A stretch of 64,000 bases of DNA from Chitinimonas viridis (GCF_030409555.1 NZ_JAUFPU010000004.1:62001-126000), one strand, 5' to 3'; shown: positions 9,641-19,609, numbered from the stretch's first letter. Made by a program: numbers and translations. Notes: generated from the sequence alone by a model not told the origin.

Positions 9641-10426
9641 TCAGGGCCGACAATACTCGGCTCCCGCCGCCTCACACACCCTGGCTGCCCGCGCGGCCAG
9701 CGCCTGCGCCGTTGGGTCGGCGCGCAGAGCCGCCAGTTCAGCCAAGGCCCGCAGATCAGCAGCGATGCCGCCAGGGCGGGCCAGTTGCTTGTCCAGCCGC
9801 AAAGCCGCATCCAGCGCTTGCGTAGCCGCAGGCCAATCCTGCAGGCGCATGGCCGCCTGCCCCTGCAGGCGCAGGGCATTGGCACGCTCACCGCTGGCAG
9901 GCCCGGCCATAGTGAGCGCCGCGGCAGCATATTGCCGCACCCCCAGCCAATCACCAGCAACCCAGGCAGCGCGGGCGCGTAGATTGGCCATGGCAGCCCT
10001 GAGCTCGGCATCCTGGCCGGCATCCCGCTCCGCTGCATCCAGCAAACGACCAGCCGCCGCCCAGTCTCCCTGATCGGACTTTAACAGGGCCAACTGATAA
10101 CGCGCCTCAGCCTGCTGAGCCACCGGGTACACCCCTTCTTGCAACAGGCTATCGAGCAGACGCGTCGCCTCGTCCTGGCGACCCAGGCGTTGTAGCGCCT
10201 GGGCCTGGCCCAGCGCGGCAATGGCCACGCCCTGCCCGTCATCCAGGGCCAGATGTCGACGCGCCGCCTCTTGCCACAGCTGCGCAGCAACGCTCCACTT
10301 GCCTTCTCCGCTGGCACGTGCGGCTACCTGGCTGGCGGTCTCTGCCTGCTTGCGCATGGCCGGCTGCGTGGGGCCGCTGGCACAGCCGGTCAGCACCAGC
10401 GCCATGATGATCCATCCGTGTTTCAT
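9641..10426 (-). CDS. TPR-like lipoprotein of the MCE transport operon
   Basis: Predicted 261-residue outer- or inner-membrane lipoprotein. The N terminus MKHGWIIMALVLTGCAS has a lipobox with the acylated cysteine at 15. The rest is an alanine-rich helical protein with repeated A-x-x-L / A-x-x-Y spacing that looks like degenerate tetratricopeptide repeats. Its ATG overlaps the end of the MCE gene by 4 bp, so it belongs to the same operon. Related operons in betaproteobacteria often carry an auxiliary lipoprotein of the PqiC type at this position; this protein does not look like PqiC. A periplasmic bridging or scaffold role is inference. Confidence 0.65.
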   Translation of the reverse strand: MKHGWIIMALVLTGCASGPTQPAMRKQAETASQVAARASGEGKWSVAAQLWQEAARRHLALDDGQGVAIAALGQAQALQRLGRQDEATRLLDSLLQEGVYPVAQQAEARYQLALLKSDQGDWAAAGRLLDAAERDAGQDAELRAAMANLRARAAWVAGDWLGVRQYAAAALTMAGPASGERANALRLQGQAAMRLQDWPAATQALDAALRLDKQLARPGGIAADLRALAELAALRADPTAQALAARAARVCEAAGAEYCRP

Positions 10427-11385
10427 GGCGCCACCCCCTGACTATCGCTGCGTGGTGGCTGGCTCGCGGGCGGCGTGATCAGTTTGTTCAAAGGCCACGC
10501 CCCCGTTACCGCATCGATGGTTTCATTACCCTTGCGAGAGAGCTCCCGCCCTTCATGCACCAGCCCCACCGCGTCCGGCCCTATCTGTTTCACCAGCTGA
10601 TTGGTGGCATTCCCCGCCGCTTCCAGATGGCCCAGGGTACGGTCAGCCTTATCCAGTAAACTAGGCATGCGCTGCTCTATCTGCTGCAACGACGCATCCG
10701 CCCGCTCCAGCGCCTGCCGCGTGGTAGCCAAGGTCGCCGGCACCTCTTTGCCGGTGAGCTGGTTGACGCTGATCAGCACCTGATCCAGGTTATTACGCGT
10801 CTCGTTCAGGCCGGCCGAGAAAGTACGCAGATTCTTCAGGGTTTGGTGCAGATCCCCCTGCGGGTCGTTCACCCGCTGAATCATGGTCTCCACCTCATTG
10901 ATAACTGGCATGGCCCGATCACGCACCTCGCGCATGATCTCGTCCAGGCTCTTGGCTGGCACAAACTCCAGCTCCGCATCGCGCTCTACCGGCGGCGCGG
11001 TGGCGCTACCGATACCCACATCGATATAACCATCGCCGATCAGGCCATCCTTGGCGATGCGCCCCACCGAATCAGGCTTGATCAGGCGCAGATGCCTGTC
11101 CTCCACCAGAACCGAGATACGCACCCGGCTGACTGGCCCATTGGTATCCAGGCTCAGATCGGTCACCTCGCCTATCTTGAAGCCCGAAAACTTCACCGCC
11201 ATTCCTAGCTTCAGATCATTGCCGCTGTCGCTGATGAAGCTGATCGGTGTCTTGGCCTCGAAATAGCCCTGCTTGATGGCCAGAAACAGCAGAATGGCCG
11301 CCGAGCTGATCAAGGCAGCCAGCCCAAACAAAGCCAGCTTCCAGGGTAGCGCACGAAAGCGCGGGTCATTGTCACGCAGCAGCAT
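10423..11385 (-). CDS. MCE (MlaD-type) substrate-binding protein
   Basis: Periplasmic lipid-binding subunit of an Mla/MCE ABC transporter, anchored to the inner membrane. One transmembrane helix lies at about residues 17-37 (LALFGLAALISSAAILLF). A single MCE domain follows (about 45-125: GMAVKFSGFKIGEVTDL, then DGLIGDGYIDVGIG). A long helical tail reaches residue 320. MCE domains of this family form hexameric rings. The gene overlaps its upstream neighbour by 1 base (TGATG) and its downstream neighbour by 4. Membership of the family is clear; the lipid carried is unknown. Confidence 0.85.
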   Translation of the reverse strand: MLLRDNDPRFRALPWKLALFGLAALISSAAILLFLAIKQGYFEAKTPISFISDSGNDLKLGMAVKFSGFKIGEVTDLSLDTNGPVSRVRISVLVEDRHLRLIKPDSVGRIAKDGLIGDGYIDVGIGSATAPPVERDAELEFVPAKSLDEIMREVRDRAMPVINEVETMIQRVNDPQGDLHQTLKNLRTFSAGLNETRNNLDQVLISVNQLTGKEVPATLATTRQALERADASLQQIEQRMPSLLDKADRTLGHLEAAGNATNQLVKQIGPDAVGLVHEGRELSRKGNETIDAVTGAWPLNKLITPPASQPPRSDSQGVAP

Positions 11386-11936
11386 CAGGATGCTTCCCGG
11401 TTGTCATCATCAGTAAATCCCCAGCAGGCAGCCGGCCGGCGGCCGCCCAGCACCAGCCAGGCACTATGCGGGCAATGCTCGGCAAACAGCCCAGCCAGAT
11501 TCAGCGCATCCACCTCCTCCAGCCTGCCGAACCACTCGCTCTCAGCCAGCAACAGCGCCGGCCTGGCCAATAGGGCGCGCAAGCCACAAGCTAATCGGCG
11601 CAATCTTGGCGTCAGGCTACCGGCCGGCGCAGCTGCAAAGGCCGCGCGTTCCGGCATCGACATCGCCAAACCATCCAGCAATCGCTGGAACAATGCCTCA
11701 TCCGCCATGGCCGGCGTCCGCCCAAAATAACTCAGCGGCAACAGGCAGTTCTCCCATACGCGCAGATTGGCCACCAACCCGCCCTCGCCAGGCAGCCAGC
11801 CACGCGGGCCCGCCACCGTCGCTGCCGCAGTATCGAACAACAGCTCACGTTCATGCCCCGACACCGGCAACCACAGCCGCCCGCCGGGCTGGAGGCGAAC
11901 TGCCCCACCCTCATATGTCAGGCTGAGCAGACTCAT
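11385..11936 (-). CDS. Degenerate ABC ATPase subunit (MlaF position)
   Basis: Sits where the ATPase lies in MCE operons but is only 183 residues; normal members are about 250-270. The Q-loop region can be recognised (GEGGLVANLRVWENCLLPL). So can the region that normally holds the signature and Walker B (SLTPRLRRLACGLRALLARP, then LLLAES). Compared with active enzymes the Walker A loop GxxGxGKS is absent, the signature LSGGQ is replaced, the Walker B DE is AE, and no H-loop histidine is seen. The frame is intact, and the gene overlaps the permease by 4 bp and the MCE gene by 1 base, so it looks maintained rather than decayed. ATP hydrolysis is not expected. Confidence 0.7.
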   Translation of the reverse strand: MSLLSLTYEGGAVRLQPGGRLWLPVSGHERELLFDTAAATVAGPRGWLPGEGGLVANLRVWENCLLPLSYFGRTPAMADEALFQRLLDGLAMSMPERAAFAAAPAGSLTPRLRRLACGLRALLARPALLLAESEWFGRLEEVDALNLAGLFAEHCPHSAWLVLGGRRPAACWGFTDDDNREAS

Positions 11937-12643
11937 GCGTAATACCTCACCACAATGAATACCAGGTCCAGCGCAAACACCGTCAACAAGGCACGTATCA
12001 CCGCACTGGAGGCAGCAATGGGAACATCGGTGCCGCTATGCCCCCCTGCCAGGCCGCGCGCACAGGCAACGGCGGCGATCGCCGCGCCAAACGTCACTCC
12101 CTTGGCCAGGCATTGCAACAAGGTAGCCGGCGGCAAGACCAAGGCCAGCCGCGTCAACTCCTGCAACCATCCAAAGCCCGCCACCGCGATGGCTCCAGTA
12201 ACCAGCGAAGCCGCAGCGAAGTAGAAGGTCAGTACGCCACAGGCCAGCATCATGCCCAGCACCCGAGGCATGACCAGGTACAGCTGGATGCTCACCCCCA
12301 TCCGGCTCAGGCTGGTCAGCTCGCCATGAAAACGCATCAGTGCCAATTCGCTGGCCATGGCGGAACTGGAACGTGCCGTCAGGAGGATGGCGGTCAGCAT
12401 GGGTGCCAGCTCCCCCAAGGTAATGGTAGCCAGTAATTGCAGGCTGCCCTCACCGCTCTGGCCTATCTGGTAATGCAATTGCGCCACCACTATGCCACCC
12501 ACGGCCACGCCCACAAACAGCAGCAATGGCAGCGCCTCAATACCGCAGAAGTACAATTGCTTCATCAAAACCCGCCGCACCGGCCAATAGCGCAATGCCG
12601 GCAAGCCGCGCAGGCTGGCCCAGAGCAGGCCCGCGCTACTCAT
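11933..12643 (-). CDS. MlaE-type ABC transporter permease
   Basis: Inner-membrane permease of the MlaE family, which binds the MCE ring and moves phospholipids between membranes. The 236-residue product has five to six hydrophobic segments and the family stretches VGGIVVAQLHYQIG, ELAPMLTAILLTARSSSAMA and ELALMRFHGE, which resemble the substrate-cavity and coupling-helix region. It is the first gene of a four-gene operon in which each gene overlaps the next. It is divergent from trxB across about 150 bp. Confidence 0.88.
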   Translation of the reverse strand: MSSAGLLWASLRGLPALRYWPVRRVLMKQLYFCGIEALPLLLFVGVAVGGIVVAQLHYQIGQSGEGSLQLLATITLGELAPMLTAILLTARSSSAMASELALMRFHGELTSLSRMGVSIQLYLVMPRVLGMMLACGVLTFYFAAASLVTGAIAVAGFGWLQELTRLALVLPPATLLQCLAKGVTFGAAIAAVACARGLAGGHSGTDVPIAASSAVIRALLTVFALDLVFIVVRYYA

Positions 12644-12684
12644 GCCACACCTCGTGGAACACGGTGGGCTATCGGATATATTGA

Positions 12685-13749
<1,065 letters not shown>

Positions 13750-13765
13750 GCCTCACACTAGCGAG

Positions 13766-13795
13766 AAGGCCGCCCGCGAGGCGGCCTTGTCGTTT
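13766..13795 (+). terminator. Terminator after trxB
   Basis: Nine perfect pairs, AAGGCCGCC (13766-13774) with GGCGGCCTT (13780-13788), loop CGCGA, then a weak T-rich tail GTCGTTTG. It lies between trxB and the Smr gene. Confidence 0.65.
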
Positions 13796-13814
13796 GTAGC
13801 AGGTAAAATGCCGC

Positions 13815-14447
13815 ATGGCCCGCCCCAAGACCCTACTTGCCGACCAACTCAAGCCGCTCGCCCGCACCCTCAAGGCAGCGAAAGCACGGCCTGTCGGCCA
13901 GCCTGCCAAACCGGTTGCCGATGACGAGGCAGCGCTGTTCCGCAAAGCCGTGGCGGATGTCCAACCGCTGAAGCACCCCTTGCCTTTCCCCCACCCCAGC
14001 CCTGCTGCCTCTCCCTGGCCGCAGCAACATCTGCACGACGAAGGACTGGTCATGCACGATGCCATGACGGACTTCTGGCCCTGGGACGAAATTGAAAGCG
14101 GCGAGGAGCTGCTCTACCTGCGGGCGGGCCAGAAGCTGGACACCATGAAGAAGCTACGGCGCGGTCATTGGGTAGTGCAAGCGCATCTGGATCTGCATGG
14201 CCTCAATACCGACGAGGCCCGCGCCGCCGTCGGCGCCTTTGTGCACGACTGTGTGCAGCAGGACAGGCGCTGCGTCCGCATCGTCCATGGCAAAGGTCTA
14301 GGCTCCAGGAACAAGGAGCCCGTATTGAAGAACAAGCTGCGCAACTGGCTGGTACAACGGGAGGAAGTACAGGCCTTCTGCCAGGCACGGCAAGTGGACG
14401 GCGGTGCCGGCGCCGTGATCGTACTGCTGCGCGGCCGCAAGCGCTAA
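13815..14447 (+). CDS. Smr-domain protein
   Basis: A 210-residue protein with a C-terminal Smr domain (small MutS-related): VQAHLDLHGLNTDEARAAV around residues 120-140, then VRIVHGKGLGS, the two motifs that define the family. Smr domains are nucleic-acid nicking or ribosome-rescue nucleases; the SmrA/SmrB branch acts on DNA or collided ribosomes. The first 100 residues are basic and proline-rich and probably flexible. Which Smr subfamily this belongs to is not clear by eye. Confidence 0.85.
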   Translation: MARPKTLLADQLKPLARTLKAAKARPVGQPAKPVADDEAALFRKAVADVQPLKHPLPFPHPSPAASPWPQQHLHDEGLVMHDAMTDFWPWDEIESGEELLYLRAGQKLDTMKKLRRGHWVVQAHLDLHGLNTDEARAAVGAFVHDCVQQDRRCVRIVHGKGLGSRNKEPVLKNKLRNWLVQREEVQAFCQARQVDGGAGAVIVLLRGRKR

Positions 14448-14473
14448 GCAAACCCGTCGCCGCCCAGGCTGGG

Positions 14474-14875
14474 CTAGACCAACCGCAGCGCCATCACGAA
14501 CAGGGCGATCACACTCAACAGCCCCACCACCCAGCTCAAGGAGCGTGCACGGGGCAAATCTGCCAGATAGCAGACGCCATGCAGAACGCGCGCCACAATA
14601 AATACCACGGCCGCAATATCCACCTGCGCCGCCGACACCCCCGCCTGCACCGCTATCAGCACGGCGACAGCGAATGCCGGCAAGGCCTCGAAGGCATTCT
14701 GATGTGCCCCTACCGCCCTGGCGGCACGCCCATCCATCTGTGCCTGTTGCAACCGGGGAGTGTGATTGTTGTAGCGCAGCTTGCTGCCATCGGGCTGGCG
14801 GCCGAATTTGGCAAAGCAGATCCACACATAGGGCAGCAATACGGCAATCAGAATGCAGCTGTAAGCCAGGGACAT
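14474..14875 (-). CDS. MAPEG-family membrane protein
   Basis: A 133-residue protein with four hydrophobic segments. It has the MAPEG pattern HQNAFEALPAFAVAVL (around residues 60-75), then RVLHGVCYLADLP. MAPEG proteins include glutathione-dependent membrane enzymes; bacterial members are mostly uncharacterised. The start at 14875 follows GAGAGG by about 7 bases; an upstream ATG at 14890 is also possible. Divergent from ilvE. Confidence 0.8.
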   Translation of the reverse strand: MSLAYSCILIAVLLPYVWICFAKFGRQPDGSKLRYNNHTPRLQQAQMDGRAARAVGAHQNAFEALPAFAVAVLIAVQAGVSAAQVDIAAVVFIVARVLHGVCYLADLPRARSLSWVVGLLSVIALFVMALRLV

Positions 14876-15003
14876 AGCACGCCTCTCCATGATTAATGGG
14901 CCGGATATTACGCCATGCATGGAGCGCAGTGAGTGAAACCGCTAAAATGCCATCTTTGGCTGCAAACACCTGCCTGCTGCAGCACGACTTGAGGAGAACA
15001 AGC

Positions 15004-15924
15004 ATGTCCATGTCCGATCGCGACGGCGTCATCTGGTATGACGGCAAACTGGTGGATTGGCGCGATGCCAATACCCATGTGCTGACGCATACCCTGCACT
15101 ATGGCCTTGGAGTCTTTGAGGGCGTGCGCGCCTACGAAACCAGCAAGGGCCCGGCAATCTTCCGCCTGCAGGATCATACCGACCGTCTGTTCAACTCGGC
15201 CAAGATCCTCGGCATGACCCTGCCCTACAGCAAGGATGAGATCAACGAGGCCCACAAGCAGGTGGTGCGTGAGAACAAGCTCAAGTCGTGCTATTTCCGT
15301 CCCATGGCCTTTTATGGCTCAGGCAAGCTGGGCATTGCGCCACCGCTGGGCGACGTACATGTGATCGTGGCGGCCTGGCCCTGGGGCGCCTATCTGGGTG
15401 CCGACGGCCTGGAGAAAGGCATACGGGTCAAGACCTCGTCCTTCACCCGCCATCATGTCAACGTCACCATGTGCAAGGCCAAGGCCAATGGCAACTACAT
15501 GAACTCCATCCTGGCCAATACCGAAGCCGTGCGCGACGGTTACGAAGAGGCCTTGCTGCTGGACGTAGACGGCTATGTAGCCGAAGGTTCGGGCGAGAAC
15601 ATATTCGTCATCCGCAAGGGCAAGATCTACACGCCCGACCTGACTTCCTGTCTGGCCGGCATTACCCGCGACAGCATTTTCCAGCTGGCAGCCGAGCACG
15701 GCTACGAAGTCATTGAGAAGCGCATCACCCGCGACGAGCTCTATATCGCCGACGAAGCCTTCTTTACCGGCACGGCCGCCGAAATCACCCCCATACGCGA
15801 GCTGGATGGCCGCACCATAGGCGAAGGCAGCCGCGGGCCTATCACCACCCAGTTGCAGGCAGCCTACTTCGCGGCCGTCAAGGGCGAATCCGCCAAGCAC
15901 CACGACTGGCTGAGCTGGGTCTGA
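15004..15924 (+). CDS. ilvE: Branched-chain amino acid aminotransferase
   Basis: PLP enzyme (fold type IV) for the last step of valine, leucine and isoleucine synthesis and the first step of their breakdown. The 306-residue product begins MSMSDRDGVIWYDGKLVDW and has HTLHYGLGVFEGVRAYE. The region around the PLP lysine reads MCKAKANGNYMNS, and the phosphate-binding part includes EGSGENIFV. The start has GAGGAGA about 8 bases upstream. Length and motifs match the IlvE family rather than D-amino-acid transaminases. Confidence 0.94.
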   Translation: MSMSDRDGVIWYDGKLVDWRDANTHVLTHTLHYGLGVFEGVRAYETSKGPAIFRLQDHTDRLFNSAKILGMTLPYSKDEINEAHKQVVRENKLKSCYFRPMAFYGSGKLGIAPPLGDVHVIVAAWPWGAYLGADGLEKGIRVKTSSFTRHHVNVTMCKAKANGNYMNSILANTEAVRDGYEEALLLDVDGYVAEGSGENIFVIRKGKIYTPDLTSCLAGITRDSIFQLAAEHGYEVIEKRITRDELYIADEAFFTGTAAEITPIRELDGRTIGEGSRGPITTQLQAAYFAAVKGESAKHHDWLSWV

Positions 15925-15991
15925 TCAACCACACCCGATATCCACTCCCGGCTGCCAACAGCGGCCGGGCAGTACGCAAAAAGGAAGCACC

Positions 15992-16195
15992 ATGACACAA
16001 CTCCAAGAAAACACCCGTAGCCAGATCGAAGTCGAAGCCAAGGATCTGCCCCTGTACTGCCCCATGCCCGATATGGTGAAGTGGAATGCCCACCCGCGCG
16101 TGGTCATCCCCGTGGGCAACACCGGCGAAGCACTGTGCCCCTATTGCGGCACCAAGTATGTTCTCAAGGGCGGTCCCGTTGGCCACGGCCACTGA
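15992..16195 (+). CDS. CHCC-type zinc finger protein
   Basis: A 67-residue protein with cysteines and histidine at C23, H34, C49 and C52 (LYCPMPD ... NAHPRV ... LCPYCGTKY). This is the zf-CHCC pattern shared with the mitochondrial complex I subunit NDUFS6. Function in bacteria is not established. It sits 68 bp after ilvE and 8 bp before the heptosyltransferase gene, an arrangement common in betaproteobacteria. AAAGGAAG upstream of the ATG is a good ribosome binding site. Confidence 0.9.
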   Translation: MTQLQENTRSQIEVEAKDLPLYCPMPDMVKWNAHPRVVIPVGNTGEALCPYCGTKYVLKGGPVGHGH

Positions 16196-16203
16196 GCCTG
16201 GCA

Positions 16204-17265
16204 ATGCCTGATCGCATTCTCGTAGTTGCGCCTGCCTGGGTGGGCGACAGCGTCATGGCCCAGCCGCTTTATCGGCGCCTGAAGCAGTACCAGCCCGACG
16301 CCCATCTCACCGTCATGGCGCCGGACTGGACCTTGCCACTGCTGGAACGCATGCCTGAGGTGGATGCCACCCTGCGCAACCCTTTCGGCCACGGCGCGCT
16401 CAAGCTGGGCGCCCGCTACCGCTTGGGGCGTAGCTTGCGGGGCCAGTTCGACCAGGCCATCTTGCTACCGAATTCACTCAAATCGGCACTGGTGCCCTGG
16501 TTTGCCCGCATTCCGCTGCGTACTGGCTTCATTGGTGAATCACGCTACGGCCTGCTCAACGATGCCCGCACCCTCAACCCCAAGGCCTTGCCGCAGATGG
16601 TGGAGCGCTTCGCTATCCTGGCTGAGCGCGTGCCCGGCAACCCCTTGCCACGCCCCATCCCGGCACCAAGGCTGACCATACAGCCCGCACAACAGCAGGC
16701 AGCCCTGAGCAGCCTGGGGCTGGATACCGAACGCCCCATCGTGGCTTTTTGCCCTGGCGCAGAGTACGGCCCGGCCAAACGCTGGCCAGCCCGTCATTTT
16801 GCTGAATTGGCCCGCCGCCTGGTTTCACAGGGTTACGCGGTCTGGCTGTTCGGCTCGGCCAAGGATCAGGCCGAAACCCAAGCCATCAGCCGGCTGGCTG
16901 GCATCCCGCTGGTAGACCTGGCGGGCCGCACGTCGCTGGCCCAGGCGATAGACCTGTTGTCGCTAGCCCATATGGTGGTAACCAATGATTCAGGCCTGAT
17001 GCATGTGGCTGCTGCGCTGGAACGCCCCTTGGTGGCACTGTATGGCTCCAGCAGCCCCGAGTTCACCCCGCCGCTGAGCGACAGGGCCGAAATCGTCTCG
17101 CTGGACCTCGAGTGCAGCCCTTGCTTCGAACGCAATTGCCCGCTCAAGCATTTCGATTGCATGGAGCAGCTGGACAGCAATCTGGTCGAAGCCGCCATAG
17201 CACGCACTCTGACCAAGCCACCCGGCACGCCCGCCAGCCCCTATATACCCATCGCGTCCGTCTAG
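16204..17265 (+). CDS. waaF: ADP-heptose:LPS heptosyltransferase II
   Basis: Glycosyltransferase family 9 enzyme that adds the second heptose to the lipopolysaccharide inner core at the cytoplasmic face. The 353-residue product opens MPDRILVVAPAWVGDSVMAQ and has FCPGAEYGPAKRWP and the sugar-nucleotide site VVTNDSGLMHVAAALERP. The tail LDLECSPCFERNCPLKHFDC carries the cysteine cluster typical of WaaF. The start at 16204 is 8 bp after the zinc finger gene; upstream in-frame codons lie inside that gene. Confidence 0.92.
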   Translation: MPDRILVVAPAWVGDSVMAQPLYRRLKQYQPDAHLTVMAPDWTLPLLERMPEVDATLRNPFGHGALKLGARYRLGRSLRGQFDQAILLPNSLKSALVPWFARIPLRTGFIGESRYGLLNDARTLNPKALPQMVERFAILAERVPGNPLPRPIPAPRLTIQPAQQQAALSSLGLDTERPIVAFCPGAEYGPAKRWPARHFAELARRLVSQGYAVWLFGSAKDQAETQAISRLAGIPLVDLAGRTSLAQAIDLLSLAHMVVTNDSGLMHVAAALERPLVALYGSSSPEFTPPLSDRAEIVSLDLECSPCFERNCPLKHFDCMEQLDSNLVEAAIARTLTKPPGTPASPYIPIASV

Positions 17266-17277
17266 ACCGTCACCCCA

Positions 17278-17302
17278 GGCCTGCATGCCATGCATGCAGG
17301 CC
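17278..17302. other. Perfect 11-bp hairpin in convergent spacer
   Basis: GGCCTGCATGC (17278-17288) and GGCATGC-type complement 17292-17302 pair perfectly around a CAT loop. It sits between the convergent waaF and DUF5916 genes. No T run follows on either strand. Transcript end protection or a rho-linked terminator is possible. Confidence 0.5.
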
Positions 17303-17313
17303 AACGTGGGCGG

Positions 17314-17340
17314 GGTAGCCAGACTGAACGTCCGGCTACC
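17314..17340. other. Second hairpin in convergent spacer
   Basis: GGTAGCC (17314-17320) pairs with GGCTACC (17334-17340), flanked by GGG and CCCC that could extend the stem with a bulge. Together with the hairpin at 17278-17302 it fills the short spacer between two convergent genes. Confidence 0.4.
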
Positions 17341-17348
17341 TCCCCTAC

Positions 17349-19544
17349 TTACAGCGTCCAGGAGCCTTTCACGAACAACTCGTTCTGCTTGCGCTTGCCG
17401 CCATCATCGCGCGTATCCGCCAGGGTGGCACCCAGATAGACAGCCTTGCCCAGGCCTTGCTGATGGGTATACACCAGCGACCAGGTATTGCGCGTGTCAT
17501 CGCGGTTCACCGCGCCCATATAGGCAATGGGATTACGCTCGACCTTGGCATGTTGCCAGATGAATCGTGCCGTATCTCGGGCAGTGAAGTGCCAGATCGA
17601 ATTCCACTGATAGGCCAGTTCCGAGTAAGCCCTTTCCTTGGTGACAGGGCCGCCATCAACCCAAACCTTGTCCAGTGTCTGCTCTACCTCCAGCCGCTCA
17701 TGCAGGCGCATGCGGGCGAATAGCGAGACATAACCCCCCTTGCCTACCCGGCTGTTCTCGTAATCAATCTGGTCCCCCAGTTGTACTGTGGCGGTCAGCC
17801 GGTTCAACAGCTTGGATGGCGCACCATCTGCGAACAGATGCACATAGTCACGCTTGAGCAACGGGCCTCCCGCCTCCAGCCGGGTTTGCTGGTTGGGTCG
17901 CCACTCCAGGTTGTAAAAGCTGTCGTACGGCCCCGCCAGGAACAAACCAGGACGCAGCGTGCTGAACACCTTCTGCCCCTCCCTGTCCTCTACATACTCC
18001 GTGTTCAAGTAAGGATTCGTTTCACGCCAGGCGCCGGCATGTTCGAACATCAGGTTCATCTCGCTATAAAAGCTACGCACTCCGGTCTGGGTGATGAAAC
18101 CATTATCCGCACGGAAGTCACGCCCGATGTCGCGCACCTGAGCGTAGATATCCCAAACGGCAGTCCGCTTGCTGAAATCGGCGTAGAAGGAATGACCGTC
18201 GCGCTTCTCACCGCGCATCAGGGCATCCGCAGCCTGGTCGTACAAGGCTGTAGTCTGGCTGGCCAGCAGTTGTGTGCGCACGCGTGTCGTATCATCGACT
18301 TGCCAGGCCACGTCCCCACCCGCCACCCGGTTGTAGCCCCGGCCTTGCTCCAGGCTGCGATCGGTAAACAGCCCGCCCAACTGCGTACTGCCCAATCGCA
18401 AGCTGCCACGGGCAATGGTTGCCTGTGACTTGAAGCTTTGCTGGGCATAGCCATTACCGTATGCCCCCGGCACCACCACCAAGCCGCCACCATCATCACG
18501 GGTCGTCAGTACCGTCGCATCCGCAGACTCGCCACGCCAGGTGGCACGGCCACCCCAGGCCGGGTCGGTAATGGCCCGGCTATGGATGGCACGGGTAGGC
18601 CCTTGCAGCAGGTCGGCACCTTCCAGAAAGAATGGTCGCTTCTCCGGTAGAAAGACGGCAAAGCGGCTATTGCCCGCCAGCACCGGTGCATCCAGCTCCA
18701 CCTGGGAGAAATCCGGATTCAGCGTCATATCCAGCACCCAGTCCGGCCGTGGCCGCAACTTGATATCCACAGCCAGATCCACCTCGTTCTTGTGCGTCTT
18801 GCTGCCATTGGCGTGGGTTTTCTCGGCCCGGCTGGCCAGTATCTGCGGTGTAATGCTCCAGTTCATGGCTTGCTGTGGCGGTGTCATGCCAGTCAATGGC
18901 ATGCTGTAGCACAGGAAGCAATTGGTATCGCCGGGCGCCTCTCCGCTGGTCAGCCGATAGCGGTCACCGCGCGTCAGGCTACGCAGCAGCATGACCTTCC
19001 AATCCTTGCTGCCGCCGTTGTAAGCCAGTGCCGAAAAGGGTATCCGCAGCTCCGCCGTCCAACCGGTATCGGTGCGGCTGGCAGCAGCCTCGAAATCATA
19101 GTCGGGCGAAAAATCCTCGCCGCCCGTATCGGTAAACATACCGTCGCCAACAGCCCCTCGCGGATTCACCCGAAAGAACTGTGCGGCCTTGCCATCACCC
19201 GCCGGATCCAGATAGAAGACAAAGAAGTCCTGATCACCCAGCACCTTGTCTCGCCGACTGAAAGGCTCTCGGACCTCCTGCGGGTTAGGGTCTATCGCTT
19301 CCAACGCTACATAGAGGTACTGCTTGTCATAGGCAATCCGCATGGCCGTGGGCTGTTCGGCCGGGCGCTTGTCACGCGGTGTGTGCTCATAGAAGGTGTC
19401 GTAACGCTGGCTAGTCTGCCAGGCCGCATCATCGAGCTTACCGTCCAGCTTGATGCCTTGCTGTGCACCCAGTTGCAATGCGTTGATGGCCGCCTGGCCA
19501 GGTAGGGCAAACGCCAGGGCAAGGGCATAGGCGAGCTTGTGCAT
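17349..19544 (-). CDS. DUF5916 outer-membrane beta-barrel-type protein with CBM9-like domain
   Basis: A 731-residue exported protein. The signal peptide MHKLAYALALAFALPGQA is followed by a carbohydrate-binding family 9-like domain (IKLDGKLDDAAW to about residue 210, with DQDFFVFYLDP). The rest matches the DUF5916 pattern (NSRFAVFLPEKRPFFLEGADLL), has many alternating aromatic strands and ends in WTL, as expected for a barrel with a terminal strand signal. Function is unknown; relatives are thought to act at the outer membrane on polymers. The start at 19544 follows GGGAG by about 6 bases. It is in single-gene context, convergent with waaF. Confidence 0.78.
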   Translation of the reverse strand: MHKLAYALALAFALPGQAAINALQLGAQQGIKLDGKLDDAAWQTSQRYDTFYEHTPRDKRPAEQPTAMRIAYDKQYLYVALEAIDPNPQEVREPFSRRDKVLGDQDFFVFYLDPAGDGKAAQFFRVNPRGAVGDGMFTDTGGEDFSPDYDFEAAASRTDTGWTAELRIPFSALAYNGGSKDWKVMLLRSLTRGDRYRLTSGEAPGDTNCFLCYSMPLTGMTPPQQAMNWSITPQILASRAEKTHANGSKTHKNEVDLAVDIKLRPRPDWVLDMTLNPDFSQVELDAPVLAGNSRFAVFLPEKRPFFLEGADLLQGPTRAIHSRAITDPAWGGRATWRGESADATVLTTRDDGGGLVVVPGAYGNGYAQQSFKSQATIARGSLRLGSTQLGGLFTDRSLEQGRGYNRVAGGDVAWQVDDTTRVRTQLLASQTTALYDQAADALMRGEKRDGHSFYADFSKRTAVWDIYAQVRDIGRDFRADNGFITQTGVRSFYSEMNLMFEHAGAWRETNPYLNTEYVEDREGQKVFSTLRPGLFLAGPYDSFYNLEWRPNQQTRLEAGGPLLKRDYVHLFADGAPSKLLNRLTATVQLGDQIDYENSRVGKGGYVSLFARMRLHERLEVEQTLDKVWVDGGPVTKERAYSELAYQWNSIWHFTARDTARFIWQHAKVERNPIAYMGAVNRDDTRNTWSLVYTHQQGLGKAVYLGATLADTRDDGGKRKQNELFVKGSWTL

Positions 19545-19609
19545 GGAACTCCCGAAATATTGTTTATACCGTTGGAAGCGCGACAATACCGATCACCTTG
19601 AAAAGCATC

